From assembly GCF_001618425.1 (NCBI RefSeq), contig NZ_BDCU01000032.1, positions 1-53,696 of the forward strand: DNA of 53,696 nt, in the 5' to 3' direction. The position numbers were made by a program, and so were the translations under genes. The notes under the pieces are model-generated. The model was not told where the DNA came from. It saw only the letters and a list, made by a program, of their open reading frames with translations, and searched no databases. Shown piece by piece: positions 1 through 10,090 of the stretch (position 1 is the stretch's first letter; every line of letters begins with the position of its first letter). This DNA comes from Nocardia fusca NBRC 14340. GTDB taxonomy: Bacteria; Actinomycetota; Actinomycetes; Mycobacteriales; Mycobacteriaceae.

Positions 1-3000
1 ACCGACCCAACAGCGAATCGAACTCCGCACACACCTCGTCCAACGCCGCCGCGAACACCGGGAACACCGCAAACAGCTCCCGGCCCATACCCACCCGCTG
101 CGCACCCTGACCGGTGAACAGGAACGCCGTCTGCCCCGGCACGGACGAGCCCTCGATCGTGCCCGGGGCCCCGGCGGCCACCTGCGCGAGCCCGGCCGTC
201 AACTCGTCGCGATCCCGCCCGACCACCACCGCGCGCCGGTCGAGCAGCGCCCGCGAGCCGGCCAGCGACCGGGCCACCGACCGGATATCCGCCTCCGGGT
301 GAGTCTCCACCCAGGTCAGGAGTCGCCGGGCCTGGGCCCGCAGTGCCGGTTCCGATTTCGCCGAGAGCACCCATGGCACCGCCGCGATCTCGGGCACCCC
401 ATCCGTGGGCTGCTCGGCCACCGTGGCCGGAGCGGGGGCCTCCTCGAGAATCACGTGCGCATTGGTTCCGCTGATCCCGAACGACGAGACGCCGGCACGG
501 CGCACCCGCCCGTTCGCCGGCCACGGCCGCGGTTCGGTCAGCAGCCGGACCGCGCCGGCCGACCAATCCACATGGGGGCTCGGCTCGTCCGCGTGCAGGG
601 TCCGGGGCAGCGTCTCGTGCCGCAGCGCCTGCACAATCTTGATCACCCCGCCGACGCCCGACGCGGCCTGGGTGTGCCCGATATTCGATTTGAGGGCACC
701 CAGGCGCAACGGCTCGCCCGCGCGGTCGCGGCCGTAGGCGGCCAGCAGCGCGTGGGCTTCGATCGGATCGCCGAGCGCGGTCCCGGTGCCGTGTGCCTCC
801 ACGACGTCGATATCGGCGGGGCGCACCCCGGCATTCGCCAGCGCCGCCGCGATCACCCGCTCCTGGGAAGGACCGTTCGGCGCGGTCAGGCCGTTGCTGG
901 CACCGTCCTGGTTGATCGCGCTGCCCCGGACCACCGCCAGGACCTCGTGGCCGAGCCGCCGGGCATCGGAGAGCCGCTCCACCACCAGGACCGCCGCCCC
1001 TTCGGACCAGGCCACGCCGTCCGCGGCCGCCGAGAAGGATTTGCAGCGCCCGTCGCGGGCCAGCCCCCGCTGCCGCGAGAACTCCTGGAACACCATCGGT
1101 GTCGCCATCACGGTCGCCCCGCCCACCAGCGCCAGCGAACTCTCCCCCGCCCGCAGCGCCCGGCAGGCCAGATGCAGCGCGACCAGCGACGACGAACAGG
1201 CGGTGTCCACCGTGATGGCGGGTCCCTCCAGACCCAGCGCATAGGCCACCCGCCCGGACACCACACTGCCGACCGCGCCGGTGACCACATAGCCCTCGAC
1301 CTCGGGTCCGGCCTGCCGGGTGACGGTCTCGTAGTCCTGGTACATCACGCCCGTGTAGACACCGGTATCGCTGCCGCGCAGCGAGGCCGGGTCCAGACCC
1401 GCGTGCTCCAGTGCCTCCCACGACACCTCGAGCAGCAGTCGCTGCTGCGGATCCATCGCCGCGGCCTCGCGCGGACCGATCCCGAAGAAGCCCGCGTCGA
1501 ATTCACCGGCGTCGTACAGGAACCCGCCGCGCCGCGTGTACACGGTTCCGGGTTTTCCGGGGTCCGGATCGAAGAGCCGCTCCAGATCCCAGCCGCGATC
1601 AGCCGGGAAATCACCGGTCGCGTCGCCCCCGGCAGCCACCAGATCCCACAGATCCGCCGCCGAACCCACGCCGCCCGGGAATCGGCACGCCATCCCCACG
1701 ATCGCGATCGGCTCGTCCACCGGCACCGGCCGGGCCGGCTCGGCGCGCCGCGTCGCGGTGGTATCGGATGCGGTCGGCTCGATCCGGGACAGGACGAAGC
1801 GCGCCACCGCGGCGGGTGTCGGATGATCGAACACCAGGGTCGACGGCAACGGCACACCGGTGGCCTCGGCCAGCCGGTTGCGGAACTCCACCCCGCCCAG
1901 CGAATCGAATCCGATCTCGTCGAAACGCTGTTCGGCCCCGATCTCGGCGGCCGACGCGTGCCCGAGCACCGCGGCCGCCTGGGCGAGCACCGCATCCAGG
2001 ACCGGCGCCGACCGCCGCGCCGGCGGCAACCCGGCCAGCCGGGCGCCCAGCGAGCCGGTCGCCGCGCCGGTTCGGGTCACCCGGCGCGCGTACCCGCGCA
2101 ACACAGTGGGCAGCGCACCCGGTTCGGAGTGTCGCCGCAGCACAGTCGGGTCGAAGGCCAGCGGTACGAGCCCCGCTTCGGGGCGCCCGGCGGCCAGGTC
2201 GAACAACCGGACCCCCTCGGCCGCGCCGAGCTGTTCCAGCCCCATCCGGCGCCACCGCGCCAGCGCGACCCGGTCGAGCGCGCCGGTCATCCCGCTGCCC
2301 TGGTCCCACGGCCCCCAGGCCAGCGACACCCCGGCCAGTCCCGCCGACCGGCGACGCTGTGCCAGCGCGTCGAGGTAACCGTTGGCCGCGGCATAGTTGC
2401 CCTGGCCCGCCGAGCCGATCACCCCGGCCACCGATGAGAAGAGCACGAACGCCGAGACCTTCCGGTCCCGGGTCGCTTCGTCCAGATTCCGGGCGCCGTC
2501 GACCTTGGGCGCCAGCACCCGGTCCACCTGCGTCTCGGTCAGCGTGCCGACGGTTCCGTCCGCCAGCACTCCGGCCGTGTGGACGATCGCCAGCGGCTGC
2601 CCGGGGTCGATTCCGTCGACCAGTTCCCGCACCGCCGCGCGGTCGGTGACATCGCAGGCCACCACCCGCACCCGCGCGCCGGACCGCTCCAGTTCCGCCG
2701 CCAATTCGGCGGCTCCTTCGGCCGCCGGCCCGCGCCGGGAGGTGAGCACCAGCCGGCGCACCCCGTGCGCGGCCACCAGGTGGCGGGCGAACAGCGCGCC
2801 CAGGCCGCCGGTCCCGCCGGTGATCAGCACCGTCGCCGCCGCGAAGGGGGCCGGTTCCGCGCCCGTTCCGGGCGCACCGCTCCGGGTGAGCCGCGGGACC
2901 AGCACCTCGCCACCGCGCAGCGCGGTTTCCGGCTCGCCGCTGCCCAGCACCGCGCGAATCCGGCCGAGGTCCACCGGGTCGTCCGGCTCCGTGTCGACCA

Positions 3001-6000
3001 GCACGAACCGATCCGGGTTCTCCGCCTGCGCCGAACGGACCAGCCCCCGGACCGCGGCGGCCGCGGGGTCGGCGACCTCACCGGCCAGCCCCGCACCGCC
3101 GCCGGTGACCACGACGAGCCGGCTGCCGGAGACCGCGGTCTCGGCGAGCCAGGCCCGCAGAACGGCAAGTGTCGCGTGCACCCGGGCCCGCACCCGCTCC
3201 GGTTGCCCGGCCCGGTCGGGCTCCACCGGTTCGGCGGCCCGCCACACCAGCGCGTCCGGGATCGCTTCCGCCGTGGCGAGCGCGGCCACCGACGCCCAAC
3301 TCTCCTCGACTCCGGCCACCGACGTCTCCGCGAGCACCGCCACCGACGCCGGTGCGGCGGCCGCGGCGACCGGTTCCCAGCTCACCTCGTACAGCTCGGC
3401 ACCGGTCGCGCCGGCGCCGAGCGAGGCCACGGCGACCGGCCGCAGCGTCACCGCGGCGGCCGTGGCCACCGGTGTGTTCCGCGCGTCCAGCAGGGTCAGC
3501 GTGATCCGGCGCTCGCCCGCCGCGGCATCGGCCGTCCGCAGCCGGACCCGCGCCGCGGCGGCACCGGAACTGTGCAGCGCGACGGTGTCCCACGAGTAGG
3601 GCACCAGGATCTCGCCCGGGCCCGCGAGTTCGACCGCCCCACCGAGGAGCAGCGCGTGCAGGGCCGCGTCCAGCAGCGCCGGATGCACGCCGTAGCGGGC
3701 CGCGGAGTGCGCCGCCGGATCGGGCAGTGCCACGTCGGCGAATATTTCGTCGCCGCGCCGCCACAACGCGGTCAGCCCACGGAACTGCGGTCCGTAACCG
3801 TAACCGCGGTCGGCGAGTTCGAGGTATCCGTCCTCGACCGCCACCGGCCGGGCGCCGGCCGGCGGCCAGCTCTCCGTGGACGGCACCGGTTCGAACGGCA
3901 CCGCGGACTCCGCGACCAGCATCCCCGTCGCGTGCCGGACCCATTCGGCGGGCTCGGCGGAACCGGCACGCTGGGGCCGGGAATGCACCGATACCGCCCG
4001 TGCGCCCCGGGCGTCGGGTTCACCCGCGCGCACCCGCAGTTCCACCGGGCCCCGCGCCGGCAGGATCAGCGGCGCGGTGACCACCAGTTCGGCCAGCCGC
4101 GGGCTACCGGTCAGCGCGCCGAGGTGCAGCGCCCATTCCACGAACGCGGTTCCCGGCACCAGCACGACACCGCCGATGACATGGTCGGCCAGCCACGGCT
4201 GCGCCGGCAGCGACAAGCGGCCGGTCAGCACCACGCCCTCGGTATCGGGCAGCCAGACCGCCGCGCCCAGCAGCGGATGGCCGGCTTCGGCGAGCCCCGA
4301 GGCCACCACATCGCCGGCACCACCCGGGGCCAGCCAGTACCGGCGGTGTTCGAACGCGTAGGTCGGCAGCGGGACCCGTCCCGGCGCCACGCCGGCGAAC
4401 AGCGGACGCCAGTCCACCTCCGCGCCCGTGGTGTGGAGCCGGGCCAGCGCCGTCACCAGCTGGGTCACCTCGTCGGCCGATCGGCGGACCGCGGCGGTCA
4501 CCGCGACGTCGGGTCCGCCCGCCGCGCTCTCGGCCAGGCATCCGCGGACCATGGCCGCCAGGACCGCGTCCGGACCCACTTCGACGAAGCGGCGGACCCC
4601 TTGCGCGACAGCGGTCGCCACCCCGGGCGCGAAACGGACGCAGCCGCGCACCTGGCGCACCCAGTACTCGGGGTCGGTCACCGCGTCCCCCGCCGGTTCA
4701 CCGGTCAGGTTGGACACGATCGGCAGCAGCGGTTGCCGGTAGGCCACCCCTTCGGCCACCGCACGGAACTCGGCCAGCATCGGATCCATCCGCGCCGAAT
4801 GGAACGCGTGACTCACCCGCAACCGGTTCGTCCGCACCCCCGCATCGGCCAGCTCGCGTTCGATCTCCGCGATCGCCTCGGCGTCACCGGACAGCACCGT
4901 CGAAGACGGATCGTTGACCGCGGCGACCCAGACGCGGCCGGCGCGACCCGCGATCGCGTGCACGGCAGCCGCCTCGCCGACCGCGACCGCCAGCATCGCC
5001 CCGCCCGCCGGCAACGCGCCCATGAGTCGCCCGCGCGCCGCCACCAGCGCACACGCGTCCGGCAACGACCAGACTCCGGCCACATAGGCGGCGGCGAGTT
5101 CGCCGATCGAATGCCCGATCAGCACATCCGGTGTCACCCCGAACGATTCGAGCAGCCGGAAGAGTGCGACCTCGAAGGCGAACAGGGCGGGCTGGGTGAA
5201 TTCGGTCCGGTTCAGCGTGCCGCCGGGATCGGCGAACATCAGCTCCCGCAGCGAGCGCCCGAGCAGCGGATCGAATTGCGCGCAGACCTCGTCCAGTGCC
5301 GTGGCGAACACCGGGAAGGCCTCGTGGAGCCGCGCGCCCATACCGGCGCGTTGCGCCCCCTGGCCGGTGAAGAGGAACGCGGTACCGCCGGATACGGCCT
5401 GTCCCGTCACGACCCCGGCCGGGCCGGAACCGGCGGCGAGCTCGGCCAGCCGTGAGACCAGTTCTTCCCGCTCGGCGCCGAGCACCGCGGCGCGGTAGGG
5501 GAACCGGGCGCGGGTCTCGACCAGGGCGCGGGCCACGGCGGCCGGTTCGACGCCGGGCCGCTCACCCAGCCACTGCCGCAACCGCTCCGCCTGCGCCCGC
5601 AATGCCTCCGGCGATTTCGCCGAGATCAGCAACGGGAGCGGGCCGGCGGTGGCCACGGGCTCCACGCGATCGGGCGCCGGCGCGGCCGGCGCCTCCTCGA
5701 GGATCACGTGGGCATTGGTGCCGCTGATCCCGAACGACGAGACACCGGCACGGCGGACCCGCTGCCCGGCCGGCCAGGGTTCGGCGTCGGTCAGCAGCCG
5801 CACCGATCCGGCGGACCAGTCCACATGCGGGCTGGGCGCGTCCACGTGCAGGGTGCGCGGCAGCGTCTCGTGCCGCAGCGCCGCCACCATCTTGATCACC
5901 CCGCCGATACCGGCCGCCGCGACGGCGTGACCGATATTCGATTTCAGCGAACCGATCCGCAAGGGCTCGTCGCGACCGGATCCGTAGGCCGCGATCAGCG

Positions 6001-9000
6001 CCTGCGCCTCGATCGGATCACCCAGCGTCGTCCCCGTACCGTGCGCCTCCACCGCGTCGACGTCTGCGGGCACCAACCCCGCATCCGCCAACGCCGCCGC
6101 GATCACCCGCTCCTGCGACGGACCGTTCGGCGCCGTCAAACCATTACTCGCCCCATCCTGATTCACCGCGGCACCCCGGACCACGGCCAGCACCTCGTGA
6201 CCGCGCCGGCGGGCCTCCGACAATCGTTCGAGCACCAGCACACCGACACCCTCGGACCAGGCGACACCGTCGGCCGCCGCCGCGAACGCCTTACAGCGCC
6301 CATCCGGCGCCAGTCCGCGCTGGCGGGCGAAATCCACGAACAGGCCGGGGCTCGCCGAAACGCTCACCCCACCCGCCAGCGCCAGCGAGGTCTCCCCGCG
6401 GCGCAGTGCCTGACAGGCCAGATGCAAGGCGACCAGCGACGACGAACACGCGGTGTCCACCGTGACCGCGGGCCCCTCCAACCCGAACACGTAGGCGACC
6501 CGGCCCGATATCACGCTGTGCGCGGTGCCGGTGAGCCGGAAACCCTCGTATTCGCCGGTCACCGCGCGCTGGTATCCGGACGACGAGGCGCCCACGTAGA
6601 CACCGGCATCGGTACCGCGCAGCCCGGCCGGATCGATACCGGCGTCCTCGAGGGCTTCCCAGGAGGCCTCCAGTATCAGCCGCTGCTGCGGATCCATCGC
6701 GGCCGCCTCGCGGGGGCCGATCCCGAAGAAGCCCGCGTCGAAATCGCCCGCGCCGCTGAGGAATCCGCCTTCACGCGTGTACACGGTGCCCGGCCGGTCC
6801 GGGTCCGGATCGAACAACCGGTCCAGCTCCCAGCCGCGGTCGGTGGGGAACGGGGTGATCGCGTCGCGACCCGCGGCGAGAAGCTCCCACAGGTCCTCGG
6901 CCGAGGCCACTCCGCCCGGGAACCGGCAGCCGATCCCCACGATGGCGATCGGCTCCTCGGACCGCTGCCGGGACACGGCCCGGCGCACGGCCGGGACCGC
7001 GCCCTCCAGGCGGGCGCGCAGCAACCGGGCCACCGCGAGCGGAGTCGGGTGATCGAAGATCAGGGTCGCGGGCAGGGCCACCCCGGTCACCGCGACCAGA
7101 CGGTTGCGCAGCTGCTGCCCGCCCAGCGAATCGAACCCGAATGCGGTGAAGGGCCGGTCGGAGTGGATATCACCGGCGGAGTCGTGGCCGAGTACCGTGG
7201 CCGCCTGCTCCGCCACGACCGCCAGAACCAATGCCTCGCGTTCCCGTTCGGGCGCGGCGGCCAACCGGGACGCGAGCGGGTTGTCCGGCACCGGGGTCAC
7301 ACCGGCTTCGGGCTCGTCCGGTTCCACCACGGAGTTCTCCGCGGCCGTGCCCGGGATCTGCTGCGGCGCGATGGTGATCGCCGGGGTCCAGCACCGGCGC
7401 CGCTGGAAGGCGTACACGGGCAGTTCCACCCGGCGGAACGACCGCGCGTCCGGCACCGGCGCCACGTCGAACCCGGCGCAGTGCGCCTGCGCCAGCGCGG
7501 CGGCGAACCGGTCGGGTCCGCCGTGGTCGCGGCGCAGGGTGCCCAGTACCGCGACCCGCTCGGCCAGGCCCGCGGCGTCCGCGCTCGATTCGATCGCGGA
7601 GACCAGGACCGGATGCGGGCCGACCTCGACGAACGCATTCAGCTCCGCGGCCAGCAGCGCCTCGATCGCGTCGGCGAAACGCACCTCCTCGCGCAGACCC
7701 CGATACCAGTACTGCGCGTCCAGGCCCGCGGTGTCCAGGAACTCGGCGCGCACCGTCGAGAAGAACGGCACCGAACCGGACCTCGGCCGTACCGGGGCCA
7801 GGTCGGCGAGCACCCGGTCCCGGATCTGTTCCACCGCGGCCGAATGCGACGCGTAGTCCACCGGGATCCGTTTGGCCCAGATACCGTCCGCGGCGCAGGC
7901 GTCCAGGAATTCGCCGAGCGCGTCCGCCGCACCGGAGACCACGGTCCGGCCCGGTCCGTTGACCGCCGCCACCGACAGCCGGCCGCCGAATACCGCCACC
8001 CGCCGCGCCGCCTCCGGCGCGCCCACCCCGACCGAGGCCATACCGCCCGAACCCGCCAGTACCTCCGCGACGGCCCTGGAACGCAACGCCACCACCCGGG
8101 CCCCGTCGGCCAGGGACAGACCACCCGCCACGACCGCCGCGGCGATCTCGCCCTGGGAATGTCCGACGACCGCCGCCGGCTGTACTCCGGCGGCCTGCCA
8201 CATGCGCGCCAGCGACACCAGCATCGCGAACAGGGCCGGCTGTACGACCTCCACCCGCTCCAGCGACGCGGCGCCCGGGGTTCCGCGCAATACCTCGGTC
8301 AGCGACCAGTCGACGTAGGGCGCGAGCGCCGCCTCGCATTCCGCGATCGATCCGGCGAACACCGCGTTCGCGGCCAGCAGTTCGGCGCCCATGGCAGGCC
8401 ACTGGCCGCCCTGCCCGGGAAACACGAATACCGCGCGCCGGGCGGCGGCACGGCCGGTCACCACCTCGGGACCGCCGGGCACCGATTCGGGCACCGGATC
8501 GAGCAGTGCGGTCAGCCCGGCGCTCATCCGCTCGGTGTCGTCTCCCACCACGGCGGCCCGCCATTCCAGCGGAGTCCGGGTACGCCACAGCGACTGCGCG
8601 AGATCGATGGCCTCGATATCGAGTTGCCCGGCCAGCCGCTCCCGCAGCCGTACCGCCTGTTCCCGCAGCGCCGCCGGACTGTGCCCGGACAGCACCCAGG
8701 TCACCGGCGATTCCGCGGTACCGGGTACTTCGGGCGTCGCGGCCGGCGCCTCCTCCAGCACCAGATGCGCGTTGGTGCCGCCCATCCCGAACGACGACAC
8801 CCCGGCCCGCCGCGGTGCGGCACCACCGGCCGCGGCCGGCCACGGCTCGGTGCCGGTCGGTACGCGCAACCCGAGTTCCGCCAGCGGGATCCGCGGATTC
8901 GGGGACGCGAAGTTCAGACTGGCCGCGAGTTCGCGGTACCGCAGGCACAGCGCGGTCTTGATCAGCCCGGCGATTCCGGCGGCGCTGTCCAGATGCCCGA

Positions 9001-9997
9001 TATTGGTTTTCACCGACCCGACCGCCAGCCGGGCGCCGCCGGTCCGACCGGCCCCGTAGGTCTCGCCGAGCGCCGCGGCCTCCACCGGGTCACCCGCCGG
9101 GGTTCCGGTGCCGTGCAGTTCGACATAGTCCACGGTCGCCGGTTCCACCGCCGCAGCCGCGAGCGCGTCCCGCAGCACCGCCACCTGCGCGGCCGCGCTC
9201 GGTGCGCTCAGCACCCGCCGTTCGTTACCACTGTTCACCGCGCTGCCGCGGATCACCGCGTAGACCCGGTCGCCGTCCGCGACGGCCCGCGCCAGTGGTT
9301 TGAGCACCACCATGCCGCCGCCCTCACCCCGTACGGTGCCGTCGGCGCGACTGTCGAAGGTGAAGCATTTTCCCGATGGTGAATGCGCGCCGAACTGTTC
9401 GTAGCGGGCGCCGCTCAGCGGCGACAGGATGAGATTGATTCCGCCCGCCAGCGCCACCTCGGATTCGCCGCCGCGCAGTGACTCGCAGGCCAGGTGCACG
9501 GCGACCAGGGACGAGGACTGTCCGCTGTCGACCACGAGGCTCGGGCCGGTGAACCCGTAATGGTTGGAGATCCGGTTGGCGGTGACGCCGCGCCCGACTC
9601 CCGGCAGCGAATACCGCCCCACCCCCGCGATCCCCTGCGCGGCCACCAGCTCGGCGAAGTCGGTGCCGGAACCGGCCAGGAACACACCGACCCGGCCACC
9701 GTCGCGATCCCGGTATCCCGCGTCTTCCAGTGCCTCCCAGCTCAGTTCCAGACCGAGCAACTGCTGCGGATCGATCGCGCGCGCCTCGTTGGGCGAGACC
9801 CCGAAGAATCCGGCGTCGAATTCCGAGGCCGAATCGAGGAAACCGGCTGTTTCGCCGATGCCCGCGCGATCGGCGGGCGCCGCACCGATGGCGTCGCGCC
9901 CGTCGCGCAGCAGCCGCCAGAACGCGTCCAGGTCGGCGGCGCCGGGCATCCGGCACGCCATACCGACAATGGCGATCTCATTCGCCGACTCGACCAT
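1..9997 (-). CDS. Modular type I polyketide synthase: KSQ loading module plus extension modules (3' end beyond window)
   Basis: Initiates and extends a polyketide chain. The frame is open from the ATG at 9997 to the left edge (about 3332 codons). GAGGA five bases upstream supports the start. Domains: KSQ (about 8-417) with Gln160 in DSGQSSS where a KS has Cys, so it should decarboxylate rather than condense. AT (about 520-865) has GHSQGE, RVEVVQP and YASH, all methylmalonyl-type. ACP has GFDSL near 955. Module 1: KS (Cys1184), AT with GHSIGE and HAFH (malonyl-type), DH with HVIGGVVLVP and HPALLDAALH, KR with GGTGGLG and NYAAAN, ACP near 2700; no ER. Module 2: KS (Cys2934), then AT, cut off. 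There is no N-terminal docking helix, as expected of a first protein. Propionyl starter is predicted. It lies 93 bp downstream of the TE-bearing PKS gene and is probably co-transcribed with it. The product is not recognised. Confidence 0.95.
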   Translation of the reverse strand, partial: MVESANEIAIVGMACRMPGAADLDAFWRLLRDGRDAIGAAPADRAGIGETAGFLDSASEFDAGFFGVSPNEARAIDPQQLLGLELSWEALEDAGYRDRDGGRVGVFLAGSGTDFAELVAAQGIAGVGRYSLPGVGRGVTANRISNHYGFTGPSLVVDSGQSSSLVAVHLACESLRGGESEVALAGGINLILSPLSGARYEQFGAHSPSGKCFTFDSRADGTVRGEGGGMVVLKPLARAVADGDRVYAVIRGSAVNSGNERRVLSAPSAAAQVAVLRDALAAAAVEPATVDYVELHGTGTPAGDPVEAAALGETYGAGRTGGARLAVGSVKTNIGHLDSAAGIAGLIKTALCLRYRELAASLNFASPNPRIPLAELGLRVPTGTEPWPAAAGGAAPRRAGVSSFGMGGTNAHLVLEEAPAATPEVPGTAESPVTWVLSGHSPAALREQAVRLRERLAGQLDIEAIDLAQSLWRTRTPLEWRAAVVGDDTERMSAGLTALLDPVPESVPGGPEVVTGRAAARRAVFVFPGQGGQWPAMGAELLAANAVFAGSIAECEAALAPYVDWSLTEVLRGTPGAASLERVEVVQPALFAMLVSLARMWQAAGVQPAAVVGHSQGEIAAAVVAGGLSLADGARVVALRSRAVAEVLAGSGGMASVGVGAPEAARRVAVFGGRLSVAAVNGPGRTVVSGAADALGEFLDACAADGIWAKRIPVDYASHSAAVEQIRDRVLADLAPVRPRSGSVPFFSTVRAEFLDTAGLDAQYWYRGLREEVRFADAIEALLAAELNAFVEVGPHPVLVSAIESSADAAGLAERVAVLGTLRRDHGGPDRFAAALAQAHCAGFDVAPVPDARSFRRVELPVYAFQRRRCWTPAITIAPQQIPGTAAENSVVEPDEPEAGVTPVPDNPLASRLAAAPEREREALVLAVVAEQAATVLGHDSAGDIHSDRPFTAFGFDSLGGQQLRNRLVAVTGVALPATLIFDHPTPLAVARLLRARLEGAVPAVRRAVSRQRSEEPIAIVGIGCRFPGGVASAEDLWELLAAGRDAITPFPTDRGWELDRLFDPDPDRPGTVYTREGGFLSGAGDFDAGFFGIGPREAAAMDPQQRLILEASWEALEDAGIDPAGLRGTDAGVYVGASSSGYQRAVTGEYEGFRLTGTAHSVISGRVAYVFGLEGPAVTVDTACSSSLVALHLACQALRRGETSLALAGGVSVSASPGLFVDFARQRGLAPDGRCKAFAAAADGVAWSEGVGVLVLERLSEARRRGHEVLAVVRGAAVNQDGASNGLTAPNGPSQERVIAAALADAGLVPADVDAVEAHGTGTTLGDPIEAQALIAAYGSGRDEPLRIGSLKSNIGHAVAAAGIGGVIKMVAALRHETLPRTLHVDAPSPHVDWSAGSVRLLTDAEPWPAGQRVRRAGVSSFGISGTNAHVILEEAPAAPAPDRVEPVATAGPLPLLISAKSPEALRAQAERLRQWLGERPGVEPAAVARALVETRARFPYRAAVLGAEREELVSRLAELAAGSGPAGVVTGQAVSGGTAFLFTGQGAQRAGMGARLHEAFPVFATALDEVCAQFDPLLGRSLRELMFADPGGTLNRTEFTQPALFAFEVALFRLLESFGVTPDVLIGHSIGELAAAYVAGVWSLPDACALVAARGRLMGALPAGGAMLAVAVGEAAAVHAIAGRAGRVWVAAVNDPSSTVLSGDAEAIAEIERELADAGVRTNRLRVSHAFHSARMDPMLAEFRAVAEGVAYRQPLLPIVSNLTGEPAGDAVTDPEYWVRQVRGCVRFAPGVATAVAQGVRRFVEVGPDAVLAAMVRGCLAESAAGGPDVAVTAAVRRSADEVTQLVTALARLHTTGAEVDWRPLFAGVAPGRVPLPTYAFEHRRYWLAPGGAGDVVASGLAEAGHPLLGAAVWLPDTEGVVLTGRLSLPAQPWLADHVIGGVVLVPGTAFVEWALHLGALTGSPRLAELVVTAPLILPARGPVELRVRAGEPDARGARAVSVHSRPQRAGSAEPAEWVRHATGMLVAESAVPFEPVPSTESWPPAGARPVAVEDGYLELADRGYGYGPQFRGLTALWRRGDEIFADVALPDPAAHSAARYGVHPALLDAALHALLLGGAVELAGPGEILVPYSWDTVALHSSGAAAARVRLRTADAAAGERRITLTLLDARNTPVATAAAVTLRPVAVASLGAGATGAELYEVSWEPVAAAAAPASVAVLAETSVAGVEESWASVAALATAEAIPDALVWRAAEPVEPDRAGQPERVRARVHATLAVLRAWLAETAVSGSRLVVVTGGGAGLAGEVADPAAAAVRGLVRSAQAENPDRFVLVDTEPDDPVDLGRIRAVLGSGEPETALRGGEVLVPRLTRSGAPGTGAEPAPFAAATVLITGGTGGLGALFARHLVAAHGVRRLVLTSRRGPAAEGAAELAAELERSGARVRVVACDVTDRAAVRELVDGIDPGQPLAIVHTAGVLADGTVGTLTETQVDRVLAPKVDGARNLDEATRDRKVSAFVLFSSVAGVIGSAGQGNYAAANGYLDALAQRRRSAGLAGVSLAWGPWDQGSGMTGALDRVALARWRRMGLEQLGAAEGVRLFDLAAGRPEAGLVPLAFDPTVLRRHSEPGALPTVLRGYARRVTRTGAATGSLGARLAGLPPARRSAPVLDAVLAQAAAVLGHASAAEIGAEQRFDEIGFDSLGGVEFRNRLAEATGVPLPSTLVFDHPTPAAVARFVLSRIEPTASDTTATRRAEPARPVPVDEPIAIVGMACRFPGGVGSAADLWDLVAAGGDATGDFPADRGWDLERLFDPDPGKPGTVYTRRGGFLYDAGEFDAGFFGIGPREAAAMDPQQRLLLEVSWEALEHAGLDPASLRGSDTGVYTGVMYQDYETVTRQAGPEVEGYVVTGAVGSVVSGRVAYALGLEGPAITVDTACSSSLVALHLACRALRAGESSLALVGGATVMATPMVFQEFSRQRGLARDGRCKSFSAAADGVAWSEGAAVLVVERLSDARRLGHEVLAVVRGSAINQDGASNGLTAPNGPSQERVIAAALANAGVRPADIDVVEAHGTGTALGDPIEAHALLAAYGRDRAGEPLRLGALKSNIGHTQAASGVGGVIKIVQALRHETLPRTLHADEPSPHVDWSAGAVRLLTEPRPWPANGRVRRAGVSSFGISGTNAHVILEEAPAPATVAEQPTDGVPEIAAVPWVLSAKSEPALRAQARRLLTWVETHPEADIRSVARSLAGSRALLDRRAVVVGRDRDELTAGLAQVAAGAPGTIEGSSVPGQTAFLFTGQGAQRVGMGRELFAVFPVFAAALDEVCAEFDSLLGR

Positions 9998-10090
9998 GGG
10001 TTTCCTCAATCTTGCCGATTTCGCTGAAAAGCACTGTGGGGTGGTGGAAGTAACCGGTCCGGAAGCCAGGCGCGGACCGGTCGGCGCCGC

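Noticed and set aside
299..2649. Plus-strand frames of 412 and 712 codons near the left edge
   Set aside because: Antisense shadows of the KR-ACP-KS region; no motif and extreme Arg/Pro composition.
2579..9382. Very long plus-strand frames (958 and 1224 codons) opposite the PKS gene
   Set aside because: They are Arg/Gly/His/Pro-rich antisense frames created by high GC and third-position bias; the minus strand encodes recognisable KS, AT, DH, KR and ACP motifs throughout.
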